Shown: in pieces, positions 6,697-13,666 of the stretch
How the letters are laid out: each line of letters opens with the position of its first letter
How positions within the stretch are numbered: position 1 is the first letter of the stretch
DNA from: Syntrophaceae bacterium UBA2280
GTDB taxonomy: Bacteria; Desulfobacterota; Syntrophia; Syntrophales; Smithellaceae
NCBI GenBank assembly: GCA_002347685.1
Contig: DDWS01000062.1
Coordinates: 1-17,493 of the forward strand
Direction: 5' to 3'
Length of the DNA stretch: 17,493 nucleotides
Notes under the pieces: generated by a model
Database searches by the model: none
Told to the model about the DNA's origin: nothing
Seen by the model: only the letters and a program-made list of their open reading frames with translations
Translations under genes and position numbers: made by a program

Positions 6697-7641
6697 TCAT
6701 GGCCTTTTCTTTTCTCTGTATATTCTTCCCAGATGCTTTCTGCAGGTCCACACAGCGTTTTCCCAATATGCCTTTGCGCTGTGCATTCCATAGCCTAGCC
6801 GGTCAGGCGATATATCCTGCGGCAGAAAAGGTCTGGCATATTCGGCGTAGGTCGAACGGGCAAAGCGCACATATGCAGGCGTCAGTCGTCCGGCGTGAAA
6901 AAAAGATGCGTCAATCCGCTTGCGGTCCCACCACATGTGACTCCAGAGATGAATACTGTAAACATCATCGAGATTCGGTGCAGGCTCTTCAAATATGCTG
7001 CGAATTCCCTCACTGTTCCAGTCATAATAAAAAAAGGACTCCCGGGGTTCCACATGAATCCAGTCCGGATGTTCACGGCTCAGTTGATACGGCAGAAAAG
7101 TGCTGTGTGCGCTCCATGTGCCGTCGAAGGATTCATACGTCCGGGCAAGCAGGCTTTTTGCAAAATCCGCACCCGGCTTCCCCATCATCCAGGCGTTGCA
7201 CAAAGACCCTCCCGCAACACGTGCCGCCTTCGCGCTCCAGTCCACCTTTTCTTGGCCCATCACAAAAGGATAGTCATAGAAATGCTCTGGAAGCGCATGA
7301 ATAAACAAGGTGTCAATATCGGCATAAATGCCGCCGTATTCAATCAGAATTTCCAGTCTGGCGATATCGGACAGGTGGGCGTAACGATAGGGTCTGATGC
7401 CGGGATCATCATATGCAAAGGAGGAAATGAAGCCATCCGGCTCGATGGGTCGAAGCTCAAGGAAGGGTGCTATCCGGTCCCACCAGGGTCCCCATGGCAG
7501 ATGCTGGTAATGAAAAAGAATCCGATCCGGCTTGTTGACGGCCAGGCAGGAAGCGACGCACAGAAAATGCATCAGGTGGAAGGGCTCCGTTTGCGGGTGC
7601 AATCCGAACACAAAATGAAATATGCGAGGTGTCTTTATCAC
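6697..7641 (-). CDS. GT32-like glycosyltransferase with DXD motif
   Basis: This 314-aa protein belongs to the Gly_transf_sug (DXD) group, related to GT32 enzymes. The core is HLSDIARLEILIEYGGIYAD followed by IDT; with GTG as residue 1 the DxD aspartates are about 108 and 110, which bind the nucleotide sugar through a metal ion. The N-terminus IFHFVFGLHP is typical of the family. I chose GTG at 7641 instead of an upstream ATG at 7728. GGAG (7653-7650) sits 8 bases before it, the GTG overlaps the TGA of the upstream gene as GTGA, and the protein then begins VIKTPRIFHF as in relatives. The longer start would add 29 residues with no family resemblance. Third gene of the operon. Confidence 0.82.
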   Translation of the reverse strand: MIKTPRIFHFVFGLHPQTEPFHLMHFLCVASCLAVNKPDRILFHYQHLPWGPWWDRIAPFLELRPIEPDGFISSFAYDDPGIRPYRYAHLSDIARLEILIEYGGIYADIDTLFIHALPEHFYDYPFVMGQEKVDWSAKAARVAGGSLCNAWMMGKPGADFAKSLLARTYESFDGTWSAHSTFLPYQLSREHPDWIHVEPRESFFYYDWNSEGIRSIFEEPAPNLDDVYSIHLWSHMWWDRKRIDASFFHAGRLTPAYVRFARSTYAEYARPFLPQDISPDRLGYGMHSAKAYWENAVWTCRKHLGRIYREKKRP

Positions 7642-8900
7642 GTGATGGACTCCAGCGATTGTCCGGTCCAAGCAGTATGAACCGCCTGCGGAGAGTATCT
7701 GGTTTTCATAAGATCGAGCGCGCAACAAGATAACGCATCCGCCATCTCCGAATCGTTCATTAACTTAAGACAGGCCAGGGCAAAGCGCCGGGGATCATCT
7801 TCCATCAACAGATGCTCACCGTTTTCAACGTCCAACCCCTCAGCGCCCTTTACCGTGGATACGACGGGAATGCCGTGGGAAAATGCTTCAAGTATTTTGA
7901 TCCGGGTTCCGCCGCCACCTCGTATCGGAGCCACAACAATATCCGTCGTGTCATACTCCGGGCCCAGGTCTTCGACCCAGCCTACAAATTTTATTTCGGG
8001 ATGACTGGCGAATCGCCCGATCCAGGCCTGGTCGGACACGGTGCCGACCACCCGTAACTGCCAGGGCACGCGACTTTTATCTCGCAGAACGGGTGCGATC
8101 TGCTCTGCAAAAAAACAGACCGCATCGGCATTGGGATAGTATCCCATGGTTCCGACAAAGAGCAGGGTGAAAACCGAATTGGTTTTATGAATTCTGACTC
8201 TTTTCGTGAGGGGTATAACGTTCGGAAGCACAGAAATATCTTTGCCAGGAAATCGTTTTTTAAGAAGACTTTGGTCATGGTGAGAGCAGGTGAATATCTG
8301 GTGATATTCCGGAATTTTCCGGGCCTCCAGGGTGAAAAACACGGCGGAGTCCCTGCTCATGGCTGCTGCCTTCTTGACTTCTCCGTTGACGGAGAGCAAG
8401 GCGCTGATCGAGTGCCGCGTTTCTGATTCGATATCATCAATATCGATGGAGTAAAAAGCGTCCAGCCCCCGTTTTTTTAGAATTTCCGCTACGGGGAACA
8501 GATAGAAACGGAAGACATGCACCCGATCGAATTTTATCCGGTACAGCTTCGCTAACGTCGGATGATGTCGCAAATAATGCCTGTCACCCAGATCAACGGC
8601 AAAGCCTGGTGTATCGCCTCTGATCAGATGCGTTGCCTGATCGATCAGGCGGCAAACCCGATGCCACAGACTGAATTTCCAGCCGGAAAACCGGAGACGA
8701 TCCATGTATTCGATCATATCGCAATAGGCCTCTATCTTGCCGTCAGTCGGAGGTTTTCCGGGCATCCGGTCCGCGACCACCAGCAGATGAATGGCATACG
8801 AACGGCTGAGGCTGACGATCTGGTAGTATGGACGCATGGCCAGTCCCGGTCCGTCCGGAGAGGGGAGGATGGGTGAGATGAACAGAAGTTTTGGTTTCAT
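7638..8900 (-). CDS. GT4-type (GT-B fold) glycosyltransferase
   Basis: This protein of about 420 aa has the GT-B layout. The N-terminal acceptor domain starts KPKLLFISPILPSPDGPG, and a Rossmann-like donor domain follows LLFVGTMGYYPN (about 246-257). The donor loop IRGGGGTRIKILEAFSHGIP has Glu338 as the second conserved acid. This is the pattern of group 1 (GT4) transferases used in LPS or exopolysaccharide assembly. I prefer ATG 8900, whose ATGA overlaps the upstream gene's stop and which gives a family-like N-terminus. An ATG five codons upstream (8915) is also possible; neither has a strong ribosome site. Second gene of the operon. Donor and acceptor unknown. Confidence 0.85.
   Translation of the reverse strand: MKPKLLFISPILPSPDGPGLAMRPYYQIVSLSRSYAIHLLVVADRMPGKPPTDGKIEAYCDMIEYMDRLRFSGWKFSLWHRVCRLIDQATHLIRGDTPGFAVDLGDRHYLRHHPTLAKLYRIKFDRVHVFRFYLFPVAEILKKRGLDAFYSIDIDDIESETRHSISALLSVNGEVKKAAAMSRDSAVFFTLEARKIPEYHQIFTCSHHDQSLLKKRFPGKDISVLPNVIPLTKRVRIHKTNSVFTLLFVGTMGYYPNADAVCFFAEQIAPVLRDKSRVPWQLRVVGTVSDQAWIGRFASHPEIKFVGWVEDLGPEYDTTDIVVAPIRGGGGTRIKILEAFSHGIPVVSTVKGAEGLDVENGEHLLMEDDPRRFALACLKLMNDSEMADALSCCALDLMKTRYSPQAVHTAWTGQSLESIT
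7650..7653 (-). promoter_or_regulatory. Shine-Dalgarno deciding the GT32-like start
   Basis: Minus-strand GGAG is 8 bases from GTG 7641, inside the end of the upstream gene. Together with the GTGA stop/start overlap it supports translational coupling. Confidence 0.55.
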
Positions 8901-9850
8901 GATTGCGGCAGCCATGAAAAATCCGGTGGCTTTCTTTTTAAGATTTGGTAACTGAGCATCACCCGATAGCGGTAAAACCTCTTCCCGACCAGCAGAGCCA
9001 TCATTCTGGCGCCATAAAGTGGATGGCTCATAAACCGCCTCAGCATGGGCATAGAATACCAGTAACCGTCGGCCACCCTCTGGAGAATGATTTTCAAGGT
9101 AAACGCATTCCAGGAATTTTTTTCTGCCATGGAATCCAGCATCATTCTGACGTATGTTTCTTTAATCAGAATCGCAGCCCCCTCCGCGTTATTTTTCCGG
9201 GTGAGTTGATCCCGGTGCTGCCGCACGCCGGAAAATGCGCGGTTGTTGATGGCAATCTTCTTTATTTTCTGCATGATGATGAACCAGAAAAGCGTATCTT
9301 CGCCGTGCCAGATATCCTCCCTGAAGCGCAGGGAGTCGATAATCGTTTTTTGGACAAGACACGAACCGATGGTAATGGTATTGATCAGCATGGCCGTCAC
9401 CCGGTCATCTTTGTACCAGGCGAGGTTGACCGCTCCGATGGCGTCGCGGGGATAGCTGACAGGACGCCCCTTGGTAAAACAAAACGCCCGCGCAATGACC
9501 ATCTCCGCGTTTTCTTCCCGTCGAATGCTTTCCATGCAGGTTTCGATATAATCGGGAGACAAGACATCATCGTCATCCATAAAAAGGAGCCAGTTTCCGC
9601 ATGATTGCGATATCCCCGCATTGCGCGCATGTCCGGGACCCTTGTTGGTTTCCATACGAATAAGACGGATGAATGGGTGAAGATCGCCGATACGGGAAAT
9701 AGCGTAGTTATGCTCGGGATCGGATGCGTTGTCAATAATGATGATTTCCATCGCCGGGCACGTTTGATTCAGGATGGATTGCACCGCTTCGGCAAGATAC
9801 AAAGGCCGGTTAAACGTTGGAATGATCACGGATATGTGGATCTGCTGCAT
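8897..9850 (-). CDS. GT2 family glycosyltransferase
   Basis: This 317-aa inverting glycosyltransferase has a GT-A fold: ISVIIPTFNRPLYLAEAV at the N-terminus, the nucleotide-binding Asp in IIIDNASD (about 40-44), the metal-binding DDDD run (92-95), and HGED (182-185) supplying the probable catalytic base. No transmembrane segment is obvious. It is the first gene of the minus-strand operon and overlaps the next gene by ATGA. The start may be ATG 9850 (AGAAG with a 7-base spacer) or ATG 9865, five codons earlier; the evidence between them is slight. The sugar cannot be deduced. Its context suggests the first committed additions to a surface glycan repeat (inference). Confidence 0.85.
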   Translation of the reverse strand: MQQIHISVIIPTFNRPLYLAEAVQSILNQTCPAMEIIIIDNASDPEHNYAISRIGDLHPFIRLIRMETNKGPGHARNAGISQSCGNWLLFMDDDDVLSPDYIETCMESIRREENAEMVIARAFCFTKGRPVSYPRDAIGAVNLAWYKDDRVTAMLINTITIGSCLVQKTIIDSLRFREDIWHGEDTLFWFIIMQKIKKIAINNRAFSGVRQHRDQLTRKNNAEGAAILIKETYVRMMLDSMAEKNSWNAFTLKIILQRVADGYWYSMPMLRRFMSHPLYGARMMALLVGKRFYRYRVMLSYQILKRKPPDFSWLPQS

Positions 9851-9960
9851 AATACATCTTCTCATACAATAGACTCGGGCCGCTCTTTTGAAGGCACCGG
9901 GGAATGATGATCTTCAGCGGTGCTGTCTTATCAAGGAATTAAATTTTGCCTTGGCGATCC

Positions 9961-9989
9961 TATATAGAAAACGCGGTTGTGGATGTCAA
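9961..9989 (-). promoter_or_regulatory. Candidate sigma70 promoter of the glycosyltransferase operon
   Basis: On the minus strand TTGACA (9989-9984) is followed after 17 bp by TATATA (9966-9961), about 110 bp upstream of the GT2 start. The -35 is perfect and the -10 matches 4 of 6. A decayed open frame also runs through this stretch, so the match could be fortuitous. Confidence 0.5.
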
Positions 9990-10260
9990 ACAAATAATAT
10001 CCGTAGCGGCCCCTTCCCCGACGATGAGCAATACCCGTTATGGAATGAGTGATCTTGGGTTCTGGCTTTCCTCTTTAGTGAACAGGGGGGGATAGAGCCC
10101 AAATCTATATTCTTGACATTTAATCCAAACACTACTGTTCCTTTTGAGGTAGCGTAAACAATGTTCCGCACTTTTTGATGTAGCAATCCATCAATCCTGT
10201 TACCCCGCAGAGCCAATGAGGGTAAGGCATTATACCTTTGAATATATTCCTATTAGTAAT

Positions 10261-10289
10261 TTGACATATTCTTATCAATTCTATATAGG
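10261..10289 (+). promoter_or_regulatory. Candidate promoter toward the exonuclease gene
   Basis: TTGACA (10261-10266) is followed by TATATA at 15 bp or TATAGG at 17 bp. It lies about 250 bp upstream of the exonuclease start and 37 bp before a small ORF. The -35 is perfect and the -10 is uncertain. Confidence 0.4.
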
Positions 10290-10325
10290 CGCGGTATCAC
10301 GGCTGAGATCAACGGGGGTGCGTCT

Positions 10326-10406
10326 ATGTCTGAAAATGTAGCGAACAAAGGGTGGGGACCGAAAATCGTTGCCGCTGATTCGGGAAAGCATCATTTATTT
10401 GATTGA
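10326..10406 (+). CDS. Possible 26-aa small ORF in the exonuclease leader
   Basis: ATG 10326 follows a GGGGG run with a 7-base spacer and runs 26 codons to TGA 10404-10406. The peptide includes GWGPKIVAADSGKHHLFD and is soluble, with no signal. A promoter candidate ends 37 bp upstream. I recognise no family. It could be a genuine small protein or leader peptide, or chance. Confidence 0.3.
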   Translation: MSENVANKGWGPKIVAADSGKHHLFD

Positions 10407-10539
10407 TTAACCCCCCAAAAAGTTTTATGCCCCTACCTTATCCGGTCAATACGGAAACATGATCAAAGAGATGAAGCTTTCGAATGCGTATTGCCGGACA
10501 TTCACCCCGAATGCTGCATAGGGCGAAAAAGATAAGGCT

Positions 10540-11868
10540 ATGAAATCGATTGAAAAGCTAAAACGCCTGACGGGCGAAGCAAGCCAGCCGAAAAAAGCGC
10601 AAGTGACCGCCGAGGCCTTCTCATCCGGGCGGCAGTCACAACTGAAGGATCTGCGCGAGCGGATTGAAAGTGTCGTTTCCCGCACGCAGATCAGGAGTCA
10701 GGCCGTTTTGTCCGAAGCACAGGCGCGCGGAAACCGAGGGCTTGCCGATATTCTCTCCGGCGAAGAAATTGAAAACGAGCACGGCCGTTTCTTTTTGTCC
10801 TCAGGCAAACTCTCCGGGGCCAGCCGCCACGGGCATCGCAACATCCGCGAGGCATGGAATTTTGACATGAGCGCAGCGGCCATGCTGGCCAATAACCCCT
10901 GCATCAGTGAATATGTTTCCTCGGATGCCCTGTTCCTGGATACGGAAACCACAGGGCTTGCCGGCGGCACGGGCACCATGGCGTTTTTAATCGGCCTGGG
11001 CTGGTTTGAAGACGGTCATTTTCAGGTCCGGCAAATCCTCGCGCGCGATTTCGGCGAAGAAGCGGCGGCGCTGGCCTGCCTCAAAGACGTGGCGGCGCAA
11101 AAGAAGTTTCTGGTGACGTTTAACGGCAAAGCCTTTGATGTGAATCTGCTGACGACGCGGTTTATTTTAAACCGGATGCAAAGCGACCTGGCGGGCCTGC
11201 CGCATCTGGATTTGCTGCATCCGTCGCGCCGCATTCTGGGGCATCGTCTGGAAAACTGCCGACTGGTCACGCTGGAGGCGGATATCCTGGGCGTTGTGCG
11301 GGAAGGCGATATGCCCGGTTGGGAAATTCCGCAGCGCTATTTCGACTGGCTCAGACGCCGCGATCCCCGATTGCTGATCGATATCTTTGAGCACAACCGT
11401 CTGGATGTGATTTCCATGGCGACGCTGACCGCGCACCTGGTCGACATCCTCACCGCGCAGTCTGCCAAACAACACGCGCATGCCGACGACTATCTGGCCG
11501 CCGCCCGACTTTTATTGCAGCGTTCCAACGCGCAGGGTGTCGAAAACATCCTGGACATTTTTCAGGAAAACAGCTGCACGGATTTTTCCATCGGGTCGAA
11601 AAAGAAACTGGCGCAACTCTACAAGCGAACCGGCCACGCAGACGAAGCCTTGCTCCTTTGGCAGCAAATGGCCGCCTGCGAGCCGGTGGATTTCTACGCT
11701 GTATCGGAGCTGGCCAAATACCTGGAGCACCGCGCGTGCGATTATCCGCAGGCCAAAGCACTCATCGAAGACGCCCTGAACCGGCCAAACCGTTTTTCCG
11801 AAGAGGAAACCCGGTCGCTTTCGCACCGCCTGAAACGGCTTTCCTTAAAAAAAGTCCGCCGCGGCTGA
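10540..11868 (+). CDS. YprB/MrfB-type RNase H-like 3'-5' exonuclease
   Basis: This 442-aa protein has a YprB-type RNase H-like (DEDD) domain. The first acidic motif is LFLDTETTGLAGGTGT (Asp134, Glu136), Asp200 follows in FNGKAFDVNLL, and HNRLDVIS supplies His285 and Asp289 of a DEDDh site. A metal-dependent exonuclease is expected. Residues about 315-415 are helical and TPR-like. The first 100 residues are a variable N-terminal region. In Bacillus the homologue MrfB works with the helicase MrfA in repair of mitomycin damage; no helicase gene is adjacent here, so the partner is absent or elsewhere. AAGG precedes ATG 10540 only closely, so the ribosome site is poor. It begins the rightward half of the window. 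Confidence 0.85.
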   Translation: MKSIEKLKRLTGEASQPKKAQVTAEAFSSGRQSQLKDLRERIESVVSRTQIRSQAVLSEAQARGNRGLADILSGEEIENEHGRFFLSSGKLSGASRHGHRNIREAWNFDMSAAAMLANNPCISEYVSSDALFLDTETTGLAGGTGTMAFLIGLGWFEDGHFQVRQILARDFGEEAAALACLKDVAAQKKFLVTFNGKAFDVNLLTTRFILNRMQSDLAGLPHLDLLHPSRRILGHRLENCRLVTLEADILGVVREGDMPGWEIPQRYFDWLRRRDPRLLIDIFEHNRLDVISMATLTAHLVDILTAQSAKQHAHADDYLAAARLLLQRSNAQGVENILDIFQENSCTDFSIGSKKKLAQLYKRTGHADEALLLWQQMAACEPVDFYAVSELAKYLEHRACDYPQAKALIEDALNRPNRFSEEETRSLSHRLKRLSLKKVRRG

Positions 11869-11990
11869 ATCCTGACAGGCCGCGCCAGGAAGCCGGGCCT
11901 GCGGCTTCGGGCCTCAACTTTTGGTTTGCACGATTCGCTTCTTCATGCTTTGCTCCCTGACAGATTAACTTAAAAAAGAAAGGAATAAAA

Positions 11991-13520
11991 ATGGAAACTT
12001 TTCCCTGGTGGAGTGAATCTCAAATTCAACTGGCAAATGACGCAAAAAAAATTGTCGATGAAGTGCTTATTCCGATCGGCACACGCAGTGCCCTGGAGAA
12101 CACCTTCAGCCGGGAGGCCGTGAAGCTGATGGCCGGTCAGGGTTGGTTCGGCGCGCTGGTTCCGAAAAAATACGGCGGCCATTTTGAACAATGGGGTGTC
12201 ACGGGCGCCGCAATTCTCAATGAGGAGGTTGCCCGTGCGGGTGTCGCAGGCCCGCTGGGGACAACGATGTTCGGAAGCGCCGCCCAGCTGCTCCACAGCG
12301 GAAACGACGCGCAAAAAGATAAATGGCTTCCGTCGATGGCGCACGGCGAATTGCTCGGATGCATCACCATGACGGAACCTTACGCCGGGTCTGATATCGC
12401 GTCCATCGAATCAACAGCGGTTCGTGAAGGCGACCACTACGTTATCAACGGCAAAAAAAGGTTCCAAACCACGGTAGCTGCCGCTGATCTGTACCTGTGT
12501 TATTTTCAGACGAGTAATAAACCTGAGGATCGGGCGGCTTATCGGCATCTCAGCGCATTTGTCGTGGAGAAAGGGGCCCCCGGTTTCCATGTGGAGAAGA
12601 TCAATGACATGATCGGCATGTTTGGCAATTACAACGGCAATCTGTCGTTTGACGATGCGCGCGTGCCCGTCTTCAACCGCCTGGGGCAGGAGGGGGATGG
12701 ATGGAAGATCATGATGGGCGGCCTCAATGTGGAGAGAATTCTTAACGGCGCTCCCGTCCTGGGAGCGATGCGTGAGTGCATCCGGTACGCGCAGCAGCAT
12801 CTGGAACGCCGCCTTCAGTTTGGCCGTCCCGTAGGCGATATCGCCACCAACCAGTTCAAAATCTCCGACATGATTTCGAAGCTCTACTTAAGCAGGCTCA
12901 TGGTTTATTATGCTTCCTATTGCGCCGACCTGGGGCGTGATGTACCCATTGAAGCGGCCGTGTCCAAGCTTTTCGCAGCCGATTCACTGATGGAAACGGT
13001 GCTGGAAGCCATCCAGTGCATGGGGGGGAATGGCGTTCTGAAAATGTACCCCGTGCAGCGCATCATGCAGGATGCCAAGCTGTCGCAAATTGCAGCGGGA
13101 ACATCGGAAGTGCTCAAGTTGCTCATCTACCGTCAGGGGACGAAGAGGATGAAGGAGGATTTGAAGGTTCCTCAACGAATCATCGATGAAGACCTGAACG
13201 TTCCGTTGCCCTTAGGAAAACCTCCGGTTAAAATGACCGTGAAAAGTGAAATGGACGTTCTTAACGTTCTGGCTGAAAATTACCTTGTGAATCCGGGGTT
13301 GCATATGAACATGGATGACATCAGGGAGTGGATCGAAGTCAGCGATGCTGATCTGGCAACCTGCCTGGAGGGTCTGGAGGCGAAGGGAAACGCCGGCTTG
13401 TACCGCACCCGCCATGGGATCGCCCTGGCCAGGATTACCCTGTCGGGACTCCAGGCCGCGCACCCGCCTGAATATTACAGGCATATCCCTAAATGGGCTG
13501 ATCCGAAGGATATGTTTTAG
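11991..13520 (+). CDS. Acyl-CoA dehydrogenase with C-terminal winged-helix-like extension
   Basis: Residues 1-385 are a full acyl-CoA dehydrogenase, an FAD enzyme that oxidises acyl-CoA to 2-enoyl-CoA. They include the flavin/substrate motif ITMTEPYAGSDIAS (125-138), RLQFGRPVGD (274-283), QCMGGNGV and AAGTSEVLKLLIYR (368-381). The Glu of the MCAD-type YEGT motif is replaced by Ala369. Instead Glu248 in GLNVERI occupies the helix-G position used as catalytic base by isovaleryl- and long-chain acyl-CoA dehydrogenases, so activity is likely retained. About 120 extra residues follow. From about 420 they look like a winged helix: helices with MDDIREWI and DADLATCLEGLEAKG, then a beta-wing-like GLYRTRHGIALARITL. 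Usual length is 380-400 aa. AAAGGA lies 6 bases before ATG 11991. Substrate unknown. Confidence 0.88.
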   Translation: METFPWWSESQIQLANDAKKIVDEVLIPIGTRSALENTFSREAVKLMAGQGWFGALVPKKYGGHFEQWGVTGAAILNEEVARAGVAGPLGTTMFGSAAQLLHSGNDAQKDKWLPSMAHGELLGCITMTEPYAGSDIASIESTAVREGDHYVINGKKRFQTTVAAADLYLCYFQTSNKPEDRAAYRHLSAFVVEKGAPGFHVEKINDMIGMFGNYNGNLSFDDARVPVFNRLGQEGDGWKIMMGGLNVERILNGAPVLGAMRECIRYAQQHLERRLQFGRPVGDIATNQFKISDMISKLYLSRLMVYYASYCADLGRDVPIEAAVSKLFAADSLMETVLEAIQCMGGNGVLKMYPVQRIMQDAKLSQIAAGTSEVLKLLIYRQGTKRMKEDLKVPQRIIDEDLNVPLPLGKPPVKMTVKSEMDVLNVLAENYLVNPGLHMNMDDIREWIEVSDADLATCLEGLEAKGNAGLYRTRHGIALARITLSGLQAAHPPEYYRHIPKWADPKDMF

Positions 13521-13666
13521 TCCAAGGTTGAAATGCTTGAGCATGGAGAAGATTAAGCGAGGGGAAGGCCGTTATTTCAAGTCTTTTCTTCAGATTTCGT
13601 CAGTCGTGCCGATAACCTTTCAGGTGTGGGCGAATTCCCGCCAAAAACCCGGAGGCAATCGTTCGA

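Larger units (their letters stand above)
9959..10289. repeat. Interrupted inverted repeat bounding a 331-bp segment
   Basis: The left end has CCTATATAGAA (9959-9969) and ATGTCAAA (9983-9990). The right end has their complements TTTGACAT (10260-10267) and TTCTATATAGG (10279-10289). The gap between the two blocks is 13 bp on the left and 11 bp on the right. Each arm also reads as a promoter pointing outward. No clear target-site duplication is visible. Confidence 0.5.
9866..10539. other. 674-bp gene-poor divergent region
   Basis: Between the glycosyltransferase operon (minus) and the exonuclease gene (plus) I find no confident gene. It holds two divergent promoter-like sequences (9961-9989 and 10261-10289), a possible 26-codon ORF (10326-10406), and a minus-strand open frame of 76 codons (10216-9986) with no ribosome site or family pattern. 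A shorter minus frame ending at 9931 reads RYGYYLFDIHNRVFYIG, which looks protein-like but is unidentified. The segment may be the remains of an insertion. Confidence 0.45.

Noticed and set aside
6612..7680. Plus-strand open frames of 230 and 261 codons across the GT32-like gene
   Set aside because: Shadows of a gene with a clear DXD core; translations have no family pattern.
10145..10157. GAGGTAGCGTAA resembling an ops/JUMPstart element
   Set aside because: Matches 9 of 11 positions but lies on the plus strand, pointing away from the glycosyltransferase operon.
9986..10216. 76-codon minus-strand open frame in the divergent region
   Set aside because: No ribosome site and no recognisable family; possibly remnant sequence, so described only as part of the intergenic entry.
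10293..10330. GGCTGAGATC followed by GGGGGTGCG, suggestive of a TPP riboswitch
   Set aside because: The elements are in the wrong order and the rest of the thi-box core is missing; the downstream gene is not a thiamine gene.
11900..11930. GAAGCCG/CGGCTTC hairpin after the exonuclease gene as a terminator
   Set aside because: Only a 7-bp stem, with no adjacent T-run.
11926..11958. Minus-strand 10-codon ORF (MKKRIVQTKS) with a good GGGAG ribosome site
   Set aside because: Too short to support as a gene, with no promoter or conservation evidence visible.
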